A stretch of 64,000 bases of DNA from assembly GCA_022376515.1 (NCBI GenBank), contig WTXI01000149.1:1-64000 (forward strand). Direction: 5' to 3'. Source of the stretch: Lactifluus volemus. Lineage: Eukaryota; Basidiomycota; Agaricomycetes; Russulales; Russulaceae. The position numbers and the translations under genes are program-made. The notes under the pieces were generated by a model. The model did no database searches and was not told the origin of the DNA. It saw only the letters and a program-made list of their open reading frames with translations. This document shows, in pieces, positions 1 to 12,021 of this stretch (position 1 is the stretch's first letter; each line of letters begins with the position of its first letter).

Positions 1-1169
1 TAATTACATTCTGGTTTCGATCAGCGGTGCCAACAGCCCGTTTCCCAGCCCCACCCAAAGTTTCGCAGTAACTGGGGTATACTTCAGATGGAACACCTCC
101 CAACGTCGTAGCCCTAGACTCATTGTGTGACATTTGTATCCTCGGAGAACGACATTTCACAAGCTTCACAGCTAATAGCGGCCAACTCGTGCATCTGCGG
201 CTCAGGGGTGTAGAGCTCGGTAAGAACCACGATGTGATAGTCACTGTACCAAGGCCGTCAGTGCAGAGAGCTTGAACTTTGAATGGCCATAGGCGTGATA
301 GGAGGGGTGAAGAAGGCCAGTCGGCGGAGTGAGCACCAGCTTATGGTATCCCATCAGCTATATCAGAATCTTCTGATCAAGGCAGCGCCTGCCCCAGGCC
401 CCACGTCGACTACATCTGGCTATGCCGACGAGAGGGACAGACAACGCGAAGTAAGCGCTGAGAGTGGCGCTTTCCTACCGTTGGAATGGGGATTAGGGAC
501 AGGGGCGGGATGACAGCGTGGGAAGCGTAGCGGACCCGGCGCTGAGGTAAGCAGAGACAACGCGGATTCATTCCCAACCACTACATCCTCGAGGCAGCAC
601 CCGACCCTCCAACGTGAAGTTGGGTCGGATTTGGAGATGCTACTTGTAGGAGATGGCCGGCTCACAAACATGTCATCGACCAGTGCTGCAAATTTGGGCG
701 CGGTGTCGACTCAGAAAGGGATGATCATGTATTTCGTTGGGCATCGTAATTAGTTGAGCCACCTGGTTGAAAAGGGAGGGACTTGTGGGGACACATTGCG
801 CTCGACCTGGTAACTTAACTTGAACGGAACAATCGATCGCGGCTTTGCATTTCTCCTCGCGTGGCGATCTCGGTCATTGGCTGAGGTCGAGCATCACTGA
901 CGCTGCCTCGTGTAAATTGATTGATTCGGCATACAAAAGGTGCAGTACTACACTGGCATAAGAGATCGGTGACACTAGAGGCCATCATGAAGAGTTTACG
1001 GACGGTATTTGGCGGTTTGACAAGACGGTAAAAGAATGACTGTGTTGGTGGTGAGCCGGGTTCAGCGGCTGAAGCGGCCGGATTAAGCGCTGAGATCTGA
1101 GAACCGGCGTTCTCCGGCCGGTAAAAATCAGAATCCAGATCCATCTGATACACCTGTACTTTTTAATTA
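1..1169. other. Gene-poor stretch with a diverged dispersed repeat
   Basis: No reading frame here has recognisable protein similarity or a convincing exon structure. Roughly positions 110-290 resemble, in inverted orientation, roughly 15700-15900: both carry variants of TTGTGTGAC followed by CCTCGGAG, then GGCCAACTCGTG, then GTAGAGC. This suggests an old dispersed repeat of unknown class. Confidence 0.4.
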
Positions 1170-3745
<2,576 letters not shown>

Positions 3746-3779
3746 GTCAACCTGCGTCTAATTTCAATCGAGATCAACC

Positions 3780-4376
3780 AGCGACTGAGACCACTATGTG
3801 GGGAGATCGGCAAGGCACGATCAGTTTCGGCAAATCAGGGGAGCCCGTCCAGTCAAACCCAAGGCGTGCATAAACACGTCTTGAATTTTGATCATCCTTT
3901 GCGCGCGACTATTCCAGTCACCACCTAGTAACTCCACTTGCCAAATTGATACGATCGAACAATATCCGCTCATAGGTCGAGTTTAAGTCCTGGCTTTCTT
4001 CAACTCCATCTTGCCGCCGGCTACTCTCGAACCTTTCTCTTTAAACTCTAGCGTAGTCACTATAGACGGCGAGGTGATCGCCGTCTCGTGGAATTTCCCA
4101 CCTCCTGCTCATGGTCTGGCCGCGTTCTGCACCGCTGCTATAGCGTTGCGCCTGTGGATGTGCGAGTGTGCCTCTACTGGCTGGGAAGCGGGGAAAAAGG
4201 AAGTGTCTGTCGAGTGACCCTCGTCGCTTGTGGTACTTCCCCTAGATTCTTATGTAGTTCTTATTCTTACGGCGTTTCTTATATCTCAATTTTTGGCGTA
4301 AGCCCAGGATCGTACCATCGTGGGAAACTTTCTATTTTGTTTTGGTTGGTCGGGAGTGTGATTGGTTAATCTGCAC
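3780..4376. other. Intergenic, no gene recognised
   Basis: Only short unconvincing frames are present between the pseudogene and the retrotransposon LTR. No RNA gene or repeat was recognised. Confidence 0.4.
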
Positions 4377-4743
4377 TGAACGTACTCTGACGAGTACGGG
4401 CGAGTCCGAGGAAAGCAAAGGGGGAGTCGACGAGCGGTCGGAGAGACGTGCGCGGGAACGGTTTTCGAATCGGGAAGGAGCGTGTGTCGGACGCGTTGGG
4501 TATTCGAACGCGTAGTCGAAGTCGGCGCGGTAACGATCGGAGCAGACGAGAACGAGAGACGAGACGGTGACGAAGTGCGATGAGAGAGTTAAACGAGAGT
4601 TTTCGAGACAAACTTAGTGATCCGAAGAGAAAGTGTGTATTTGGATGCCCTTCTAGGCCAATGGGCAAGGCCTTTATATATGTTTTTCTTGTAAGTAGCT
4701 CAACGAAAAGGGGAAAGTCTTTTGAGGGTAATGCTAGATGACA
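4377..4743 (-). repeat. 3' LTR of Ty3/Gypsy element 1
   Basis: Read on the minus strand the 367-bp LTR starts TGTCATCTAGC and ends GTACGTTCA. It is preceded by a purine-rich polypurine tract (CCTAGGGGGCAG, 4744-4755). A TATA-like ATATATAAAGG lies near 4671-4681. The last ~50 bp match 11972-12021, the remnant of the 5' LTR next to the primer-binding site, which fixes the internal boundary. Confidence 0.8.
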
Positions 4744-5052
4744 CTGCCCCCTAGGACATGCTAAAGTAGGGTGAAACGAATGATACTCGAAAGAAAAAGG
4801 GGAATGTAAGAGTCGAGCCGAGGAGGCGCTGCACCGGCAACGCTCCGAACAGCTTGCCCTTGCGCGCGACGTCGCTCGATGGTCCGAAAACGGGGGATAA
4901 GAGGCGGTGGGAGAGTAGTAGCACGCTGATAAGCGGCGTCTCGTAGCACCGGTATAATAGAAAAAGTCTGTAAAAGAGGCTAAGAAGATCCAAGTAAACT
5001 AGAAGTGAGCACTGCCAGAAACTGATATGAAGGTCCCAACAGCGGAAGATAC

Positions 5053-5271
5053 TCAATATATACAAGTCCATTCACTTTGAAAGGCTGTCCGACGGGTGTC
5101 TTCAGCTGAGAACGCGTCGGAGTCGGTGATCGCGGTGATGTTGATTTTGCGGAGAGGCGCAGCGGCGGGTTGACGGAATCGAAACGTCCGAATCGGGTCG
5201 ATGTTTAGGGCAGGCACGAGGACGAGTTTGGATGTGAAATCGGCGAATTCGAAGGTGCAGGTAAGGTCCAC
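5053..5271 (-). other. Short open frame downstream of the element 1 gag-pol ORF
   Basis: 72 codons, opening (GTG) right after the gag-pol stop in another frame, between pol and the polypurine tract. No recognised domain. It could be a small accessory ORF, a frameshift extension or chance. Confidence 0.25.
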
Positions 5272-5272
5272 C

Positions 5273-8200
5273 TTACATCTCCCGGGGGGTCAAAATCTGA
5301 CCGTCCCCGGTCAGAACGTCGTCGTCTTGAGTTCCGTGGATGACGTCTTCATCTTGTATGACTGAGACGAGGTCTTCACGGTCGAGGATGCGAGTGACGG
5401 GGATGAAGGCGCGAGAGCGGGCCAAGTAGGGGACGAGACGAAACGCAGCGTAACGGAGGTTGGAGACGGTGCCGTCGAGTTCGGCTAAACGATAGGCACC
5501 TCCGCGGGATTGACGAATGACGACCATAGGACCGAAGTAGCGGGGTTTGGTCTTGCGAGCGAGGTCGGATTCAATGGAGGAATTCCGGACCAAAACGAGA
5601 GTGCCCGGTTCGTAGGTCACGTTGCGGATGGTCTTCTCGAAAAGCTTCTCGAACTGTCGAACCGAGGTAAGTCGAGACTTGTAAATGCTGTCCTGAATCG
5701 AGGCAAGGTCGTCATCGCGGTGTTGGAGTTGGCGAGCGCGGGTGGCAACGAGGTCTGCGGTGGGAAGTGGCTTGGTAAGGTTTGGCACGAGAAAGGTTGC
5801 TAAGGTGATATCAAAGGGAAGAATGGGCTCGACACCATGAGCCATGTAGAAAGGGGTGAACCCGGTAGAACGACGGGTGGTGACGCGATCGGCCCAGAAA
5901 ACGTGTGGTGCGACGACAGGCCACTTCGAAATGTCTCCCTCGCAGGCTTTGACAATGGATTCGCGAATGGTTCGGTGCTGGCGTTCGACAATGCCGTTGG
6001 CGCGGGAATTGTAAGGTGAGATGCGAATGTGACGAATACTGTATTTATGAGCGAGCCAATCGAGCGCGGCGACGTAGGCGGTGCCGTTATCGGTAACGAT
6101 TTCGGCGACAGCTCCCCAACGGCATAGGATATCTTCGAAAATGAAAGTGCCAAGGGTTCGGCCGGTTTCTGTGCGGAGCGCGCGCCATTCGGGCCAGGCT
6201 GAGAGCGAGCAACGGGCTTGGACGATGTATCGGAAGCCAGCGGCAGGGGGCATGAACATGGTATCGATGTAGACCTTGCGGAAGAGGGGGGCGGGGAAGT
6301 CGACAGTTGGCGGGATGCGAACCTTGGTGGTTTGGCGGAGCTGGCATTCGTGACAGGTGTCGACATACCATTTGATGTCTTGCTCCATGGATGGCCACCA
6401 GAAACGATCAAGGAGGGTTCGATGAGTAGAATAAAAGCCCTTGTGGCCTAAGTTGTCATGGGCATCGCGAACGAGGAGGAGGCGTTGAGCGGGGGCGACG
6501 TAAAGTTGATGGCGGCCTTGGCCTCGAAGACGCCAGAGTTGGTCATCGATGAGGGCGAACCGCTTAACGCGTCGGAGGAATTTGTCGGGAGTGGAGTCAG
6601 GTAGGTCAGTGGGGAGCTTGAGGGTGCGTAGGTAGTCGGAAATGAGAGCGATGTCGGAGTCGGCCTTGAGGAGGTGGTCTGAGGAGGGAAGGACAGGCAC
6701 TGGGGTATCAGCGTCCCCAAGGATGAGAACAAGGGTCGAGAGCGGAGAAGGTTCAGCTAGTCCTAGTCCAGACAAGACCCAGATACCAAGGGAGAGAGCA
6801 GCGTCGATCCATTCTTCCGGATCTTCTTCATCAGCGTCTTCTCCTTCAACAGGGGCACGGCGAGACAGGCCGTCGGGTCCATGGTGTTTCTCAGCGGGGA
6901 CATGGACTAGTTTGAAATCGAATAAGTGAATAGCGGCGATCCAGCGATTGATAGTGGCGTTCGGCTGGGTGTCGGGGTTGTTGAGCATTCCGCGAATGAA
7001 TGAGGCATCCATTTCAACGATAAGGTTTCGGACGCCGACTAGATAGAGACGGAGTGCACGGAGCGCGCGAAATAAACCGTACAATTCTAGCTTAGCTTGA
7101 GAGTAGCGGGCCTCGCGTTCGTTCCAAGAGATAGAGCCGAAACGAGAGGGGCGACGCGTGCCATCAGGAGATTCTTGAGACAAGATCCAGCCGACGCCTC
7201 GGACGGAAGAGTCCACAGCAAGGTATACTGGGCGATCGGAGGAGTAGTCAATCGAGATGAGGGCAGGAGAATTAATGATGGCCTCCTTCAGTGTTTGCAT
7301 AGCGATGTTGTGTTTGTCTTCCCAGACAAAGGCCTCGCCTTTGCGCGTGAGGTCGACGAGAGGGCGAGCAATAGCAGAGTAATTCTTGATCCAGATGCGC
7401 ATGAAGCCAGTGGTGCCCAAAAACGCGCGGACATCGGTGAGGGACTTGCAAGGAGGCCAGTCGCGAATCTTGGATATTTTCGAGTCGTCAGGGATACGGC
7501 CTTCGTAATTGCACTTGTGACCTAAGATGACAACTTCAGGGACAGCAATAAAGAGCTTCTTGGCCGAGACAGTGGCACCAGCGCAGCCGAGACGATGGAG
7601 AACACGGTGAACATCATTGAGGTGTTCCCAGATAAATTGACGGATGCCGGGATTGGCGGGAATGGTGGCGTAAGTGCTGTCAGAGATCTCATAGCGTGTG
7701 AGCGGTCCCTTGATGGCACAGTCATCGACAAAGGGGCGGGCGACATGAGGGATCTCAGGTTCCAAGATAAAGGTAACGTCGTCATGGAAGATCGCTACAG
7801 CGTTTGTCCAGCCCTGAGGGAGACAAGTGAGTCGCACAGCTCCGATAGGCGATTGAATGGTGGTGAGATCGCGAGAAGCAATGTCGAGCGAGCGATGGTC
7901 ATAGCCAACAAAGAGATCTAGCATGGAGTAGCAAGATCTGCCAGCCATACCCTCAATAAGTTGATCAGCAAGAGGGGGGACACTGGAGTTGCGAATGGTG
8001 ACAGCATTGAGTGGCTGGAGGTCGTGGACAAGTCGAAGGGAGCCATTCTTCTTCTTCACGCAGAACCAGCGGGAGCGGTAGGATGCATCAGAGCGCTCGT
8101 AAACACCAGCTGCGAATTTGTCTTTGAAAATTTGAATTACGTCGTCTAAGATTCCGGAAGGGATGGGAATGTTCTTGTGTGCCCAAGGCACGTGTTCGAT

Positions 8201-11200
8201 GACAGGAATCTTGACAGGGGCGAAGTAATCGTCACGGAAGCGTCCTTTTTCGGCTTCAGTCCAAGCTAGCCCAAGCTCGTTCAGCAGGAGGATGTGATGC
8301 AGCAACTTGAGCTCTTCTGGCCAGAGAAAGTCGAAACGATTGAGCTGCAAGTCGTCTAAGCGTTCCTGAGTGAGCCGAGTCCCAGGAACAAAATCGGGAG
8401 GGCAAAACGGCAAGGGTGGTAAGGAAAGCAAGGGGTCGACCGGGATGCGACGGACAGTGCGAAAATCTTCTGGTAATGAGGCAGGAACAGGCCGAATCTT
8501 CTTGGCCACCTTCTTGTAGGCTAGAATTGAGGCCGGTGGGTCAGGGTCTGGCTGGGCGAGAGACGCGAGAACCGAGATTTGGTAAGCGTCGAAATTGTCG
8601 AGAGACGGAGGCAGAATCGGAATAGAGAGGGAGAAGGTGCCGAGGTAGCCGACCTGAGATCTGCGTGGTCGAGAGGGCACTGAGATAAAGCAAGAGGGAT
8701 CGGAGGGGTCACGCAGGAATACTTCTACTTGGCCGTTCGCGTGGTCTTCTAAGCGGCAGCGCAGGAGGTGGTGAAAGGGGCGCCCTAGGAGGAGACGGAA
8801 CGGGGCACGCTGTACGACGTGAGCATGCACCTTAAAGGATATATTACCGATCCTCATGTGTAGGTTTTCGGCGCATCCGAGAGTCTGACTGATAGTCCCG
8901 CTAGCAGCTTCCATTTCGAGGCGTCGTTTGGGGTTGATAAGGACTTGGGCTTCGCGTGCCAGGTCTTCTCGAATAACAATAATTTGTGAGCCCGTGTCAA
9001 GCACTCCAGCTTCAAGAACTGAGTTATTGATGAGAACGTCGATTTCACGGAGCGGTAACGAGAATTCAGCGGTACAGAGGGAAGCACTAGCGACAGAGGG
9101 GAGGTGACTGAGGTCGTCCTCGGTCTGATCGAACGGCGCTTCTTCGAGGCTGTGTGTTTCGACTCGGCGTGTCTTTATCTTCTCCGAAAGCTCCTTTCGG
9201 ATTGCGGGACTTGCTGCGAGAAGGTGGGCAGGTGTGATCAGATGCAAAGTACCAGCCAAGAGCCAAGAAAAGAGCTGGTCGACGAGTACTTGGTCTTCTG
9301 CATTGGACTGATAGCGATATTGAGGGGCAGCTCGAGAAGGTATAGTAGCCGGCTGAGGGGTTTTTGCCATAGGGTTGATATCGGGCGGCGCAAGCTGGAC
9401 TGATGGTGGCGTGATGGTGGCGCCTCGTGGCTGCGTAGGTGACGCGGTTGCTGGTGCTAGTGTCGAGAGCTCCGGTAACTTCTTCGCTCGAGCATCTCTT
9501 TTCCGTCTTTCAGCAGCAAACACTTCGAAAACATCATAGGACTCATCATCAGTGTTTTCTGGGGTATCTTCAACTTCAGGGAGTTCCATGACTTCCAAAA
9601 TGTGAGTTTCTGCTACTTCTTCAATGCGAGCTGCTGAATAGAATGCCGGTTTGAGTCCAGGCGTCGCGGGAGCAAGAGCAGGTGTAGAAGCGGAAGGGGG
9701 GGCTTGAGCCGCGAGCCAAGTGTCGATTCGTGTCTTCAGGTTTTGGCCTGGGCCTCGAGGAATCGGCTGGCCATTGGGAAGGCATAGACGGTCGTCGCAG
9801 ACTGAGGCCCGGCCTGTGCGGCAATACTCTTGTGCGATGGGACACGAACGAATGCGGTGGGTATATAGAGAGCAAAAAGCGCAGTTGTCGGGGCGAGGGA
9901 GGAAGTAGGAAGGATCGGCGGGTGCAGAGGACGCTGGCATGGGCATAGAGGGCGGCGCGGGCATCGAGGGAGCAGCGGCGTAAGCATAGCTCGATGAGGT
10001 AGACGAATCTCGAGTGAATTCCGGCCTTGGAAGCGTCCATGCGAGCTCGGGGAAGTGTCGAATGCATTTGGTGTAGAGGGATGCATAGGGACGATCTTTG
10101 ACTGACAGGCCATGCATCTTGTCCAGGAGGTCCTCGATGTCCGGGTCTGCGTCGCGTGCGGGCTCTCGGAATCGAACCGTCTTTGTCTCGACAGCAGGCA
10201 GAGGTCGGGAGCGAGATGGGGGATCCTGGTAGTAATCTTCCCGATGACGAGTATCAAAGAAAGGGGGCTCACGCTCGGACGTTCTCCACTCACGCTCTGG
10301 CTCACGGTAGTCTCGAGAGTCGGGTGGATAATAGTCGCGCTCGCGCTCCCGGGCATAGGGTTGTCTGTTGCGCCCAGGCTCCCTAGGATCGCGAGGGTCG
10401 AAGTTGTAGGGATCGCGCTCGCGTTCGCGTTCGCGGCTTCGTGATTCTCTGTCGCGCCCTGGTTCTCTCGGGTCCCGGGGGTCCCAAAACTCCTCGTAAG
10501 CGTGGCGAGATCGTGCGCGAGAGGGGCGCGATTCTTCTCCGAACGATAAGGGAGGTGGATCGAGGCTTGAAAGGGTTGAGCGAGCGATTCTGAGGACGTC
10601 CTTGATGGGGTAGCCTTGCGTGTTGGCACGTTGATTGGGGAACTTGCCATCGAGTCGGTTGATCATGAGCCTTCTGTCTTCGGGGTGGAAACCCTGCCAA
10701 AACGCGTAGTCTTGTTCCTTGGTGGTGATGTCGAGAGAGTCGAGTAAATGTTTTGCGATGATGAAGAAGCGGCGGTGGTATTCTAGCACGTCCTGTTCGT
10801 CCCGCATGCGGTACCGGGAGGTGCCTTGAACGAGATCGTACAGATCGTGCTTCGTGAAACGATTTTCCGGCCCCATGCCCGGATAGGTATCTTCAAGGGA
10901 CAGCCGAAAAAGGGGCCAGTCGTGCACTGCGAACCCGTCTAGGGATTTCCAGAGGCTCCTCATGTTGGGTGGTATATATCGAAGGATGCACTCAACTTTG
11001 TCTTGTGGGTTGAGCTGGCAACTATCTGCTATTTCTTCATATTCTTGAAGGAAGTCGCTGAGGGGATCAGAAACGCGACCCGAAAAGAAGGGTGCGCGAT
11101 TCGATCGCGCCGGCGGTAGCGCTGCTGGTCCGGTTGTTGGGTGGGCCATAGCGTTAATCGGAGGAGGAGGGGGAACGGATGTGGTGGTAGATGACGACGG

Positions 11201-11872
11201 GACTTGGTTTTGAGTCTGAGTTGGTGGCGCTGATGACACCGGGTTCGAGATAGATGCGGCGGGGGTTACGAGAGGAGGGAGAGAGATAGACGCGTTAGCG
11301 GGAGATGACGGCGCGGTGGTCGAGTTTTGCGGTGCGATAATCGGGGCTTCGGAAGTTGTGGGAGAAGGGGATTGTGTGGGAGATGAATGCGGGGTTTGTT
11401 CAATGGGAGAGGGGGGGCGATCGTTGACGGGATCAAGATCGGGAACGGCCGGGAAGTGAAATCGGTTGTGCTGTTGAGGAGATGACGGGTTGGAGTTGAA
11501 ATGAGAGGAAGTAGCGGCTGATCCTGCTGCTGAAAGTGGGGCTGAGTCGAAACGGTTGGAGGCTGCTGAAACTAGGACTGAGATTGATGAGCGAGAGGAA
11601 GCGGGCGAAAAGGACCCGGGTATAGATTGGGCGGCGGAAGGGGAAGGTGGGTATGAGAAATTCGAACGGTCTGGTTCGGTCGACGGGACGAGAGGCGTTC
11701 GCGTTTGAGGAGGGGATGGAGGAGGAGTAGCTTCGGATACAGATACTGATGGATTTTCGATGGGTAGCGTTGATGGGCCAGCTGCGGGTGGATCAGCCCT
11801 TTTGGTGAATCTTCCGCGGCTGTCTTTGGGTGGTAGAGGTTTGGCGGGTACTTTGGTGGACTTTTTCTTCAT
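5273..11872 (-). CDS. Ty3/Gypsy Gag-Pol polyprotein (2199 aa)
   Basis: Single uninterrupted ORF for the retrotransposon structural proteins and enzymes. Order: a long Ser/Pro-rich N-terminus; a Gag domain (FFSGRVSDPLSDFL region); an Arg/Asp/Glu-rich tract; a CCHC knuckle (CAFCSLYTHRIRSC); aspartic protease with LDTGS; reverse transcriptase with LVHDLQPLN, SMLDLFVGYD, LPQGWTNA and the catalytic FVDD; RNase H (LAVDSSVRGVGW); integrase with an HHCC zinc finger (HDNLGHKGF...CHECQ) and DDE core (DTMF, DNGTAY, NGIVERQHR). No chromodomain follows integrase. Gag and Pol are fused in one frame without frameshift. The ATG at 11870-11872 follows the primer-binding site by about 80 bp. Confidence 0.95.
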   Translation of the reverse strand: MKKKSTKVPAKPLPPKDSRGRFTKRADPPAAGPSTLPIENPSVSVSEATPPPSPPQTRTPLVPSTEPDRSNFSYPPSPSAAQSIPGSFSPASSRSSISVLVSAASNRFDSAPLSAAGSAATSSHFNSNPSSPQQHNRFHFPAVPDLDPVNDRPPSPIEQTPHSSPTQSPSPTTSEAPIIAPQNSTTAPSSPANASISLPPLVTPAASISNPVSSAPPTQTQNQVPSSSTTTSVPPPPPINAMAHPTTGPAALPPARSNRAPFFSGRVSDPLSDFLQEYEEIADSCQLNPQDKVECILRYIPPNMRSLWKSLDGFAVHDWPLFRLSLEDTYPGMGPENRFTKHDLYDLVQGTSRYRMRDEQDVLEYHRRFFIIAKHLLDSLDITTKEQDYAFWQGFHPEDRRLMINRLDGKFPNQRANTQGYPIKDVLRIARSTLSSLDPPPLSFGEESRPSRARSRHAYEEFWDPRDPREPGRDRESRSRERERERDPYNFDPRDPREPGRNRQPYARERERDYYPPDSRDYREPEREWRTSEREPPFFDTRHREDYYQDPPSRSRPLPAVETKTVRFREPARDADPDIEDLLDKMHGLSVKDRPYASLYTKCIRHFPELAWTLPRPEFTRDSSTSSSYAYAAAPSMPAPPSMPMPASSAPADPSYFLPRPDNCAFCSLYTHRIRSCPIAQEYCRTGRASVCDDRLCLPNGQPIPRGPGQNLKTRIDTWLAAQAPPSASTPALAPATPGLKPAFYSAARIEEVAETHILEVMELPEVEDTPENTDDESYDVFEVFAAERRKRDARAKKLPELSTLAPATASPTQPRGATITPPSVQLAPPDINPMAKTPQPATIPSRAAPQYRYQSNAEDQVLVDQLFSWLLAGTLHLITPAHLLAASPAIRKELSEKIKTRRVETHSLEEAPFDQTEDDLSHLPSVASASLCTAEFSLPLREIDVLINNSVLEAGVLDTGSQIIVIREDLAREAQVLINPKRRLEMEAASGTISQTLGCAENLHMRIGNISFKVHAHVVQRAPFRLLLGRPFHHLLRCRLEDHANGQVEVFLRDPSDPSCFISVPSRPRRSQVGYLGTFSLSIPILPPSLDNFDAYQISVLASLAQPDPDPPASILAYKKVAKKIRPVPASLPEDFRTVRRIPVDPLLSLPPLPFCPPDFVPGTRLTQERLDDLQLNRFDFLWPEELKLLHHILLLNELGLAWTEAEKGRFRDDYFAPVKIPVIEHVPWAHKNIPIPSGILDDVIQIFKDKFAAGVYERSDASYRSRWFCVKKKNGSLRLVHDLQPLNAVTIRNSSVPPLADQLIEGMAGRSCYSMLDLFVGYDHRSLDIASRDLTTIQSPIGAVRLTCLPQGWTNAVAIFHDDVTFILEPEIPHVARPFVDDCAIKGPLTRYEISDSTYATIPANPGIRQFIWEHLNDVHRVLHRLGCAGATVSAKKLFIAVPEVVILGHKCNYEGRIPDDSKISKIRDWPPCKSLTDVRAFLGTTGFMRIWIKNYSAIARPLVDLTRKGEAFVWEDKHNIAMQTLKEAIINSPALISIDYSSDRPVYLAVDSSVRGVGWILSQESPDGTRRPSRFGSISWNEREARYSQAKLELYGLFRALRALRLYLVGVRNLIVEMDASFIRGMLNNPDTQPNATINRWIAAIHLFDFKLVHVPAEKHHGPDGLSRRAPVEGEDADEEDPEEWIDAALSLGIWVLSGLGLAEPSPLSTLVLILGDADTPVPVLPSSDHLLKADSDIALISDYLRTLKLPTDLPDSTPDKFLRRVKRFALIDDQLWRLRGQGRHQLYVAPAQRLLLVRDAHDNLGHKGFYSTHRTLLDRFWWPSMEQDIKWYVDTCHECQLRQTTKVRIPPTVDFPAPLFRKVYIDTMFMPPAAGFRYIVQARCSLSAWPEWRALRTETGRTLGTFIFEDILCRWGAVAEIVTDNGTAYVAALDWLAHKYSIRHIRISPYNSRANGIVERQHRTIRESIVKACEGDISKWPVVAPHVFWADRVTTRRSTGFTPFYMAHGVEPILPFDITLATFLVPNLTKPLPTADLVATRARQLQHRDDDLASIQDSIYKSRLTSVRQFEKLFEKTIRNVTYEPGTLVLVRNSSIESDLARKTKPRYFGPMVVIRQSRGGAYRLAELDGTVSNLRYAAFRLVPYLARSRAFIPVTRILDREDLVSVIQDEDVIHGTQDDDVLTGDGQILTPREM

Positions 11873-11951
11873 AGACGGGTTACCAAAAGGTAACCAAGGG
11901 AATCAGGAAAGCCTGAGGAGATTGGATTGCGAGGCAAGCGACTCTGGCTTG

Positions 11952-11968
11952 CCTCACTGGGGCAGCCA
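11952..11968 (-). other. Primer-binding site of Gypsy element 1
   Basis: On the minus strand TGGCTGCCCCAGTGAGG lies three bases after the LTR end, the usual position for a PBS complementary to a tRNA 3' end (CCA). The tRNA was not identified. Confidence 0.65.
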
Positions 11969-11971
11969 ATA

Positions 11972-12021
11972 TGAACGTACTCCGGAGAGCACGCGTGAGT
12001 TCGAAGGAAGGAAAAGGGGGT
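11972..12021 (-). repeat. 5' LTR remnant of Gypsy element 1
   Basis: About 50 bp closely resembling 4377-4428 of the 3' LTR (shared TGAACGTACTC, then a purine-rich stretch). The similarity stops abruptly near 12021, so the promoter-bearing part is missing. Confidence 0.65.

Larger units (their letters stand above)
4377..12021 (-). mobile_element. Ty3/Gypsy LTR retrotransposon 1 (5' LTR truncated)
   Basis: Element on the minus strand: remnant 5' LTR (11972-12021), primer-binding site, one gag-pol ORF (5273-11872), polypurine tract and complete 3' LTR (4377-4743). Because most of the 5' LTR is missing, no target-site duplication can be read, and the element probably lost its own promoter. The coding region is nevertheless open over 2199 codons, so loss of the LTR was recent or the frame has been kept by chance. 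It is unrelated in detail to the chromodomain Gypsy element at 39204-46855. Confidence 0.85.

Noticed and set aside
815..1153. 112-codon minus-strand frame near the window start
   Set aside because: No similarity, no promoter or intron context, and it overlaps the upstream region of the pseudogene.
9736..10650. 304-codon frame inside the first Gypsy element
   Set aside because: Frame-shifted shadow of the Arg/Asp-rich part of the 2199-codon Gag-Pol.
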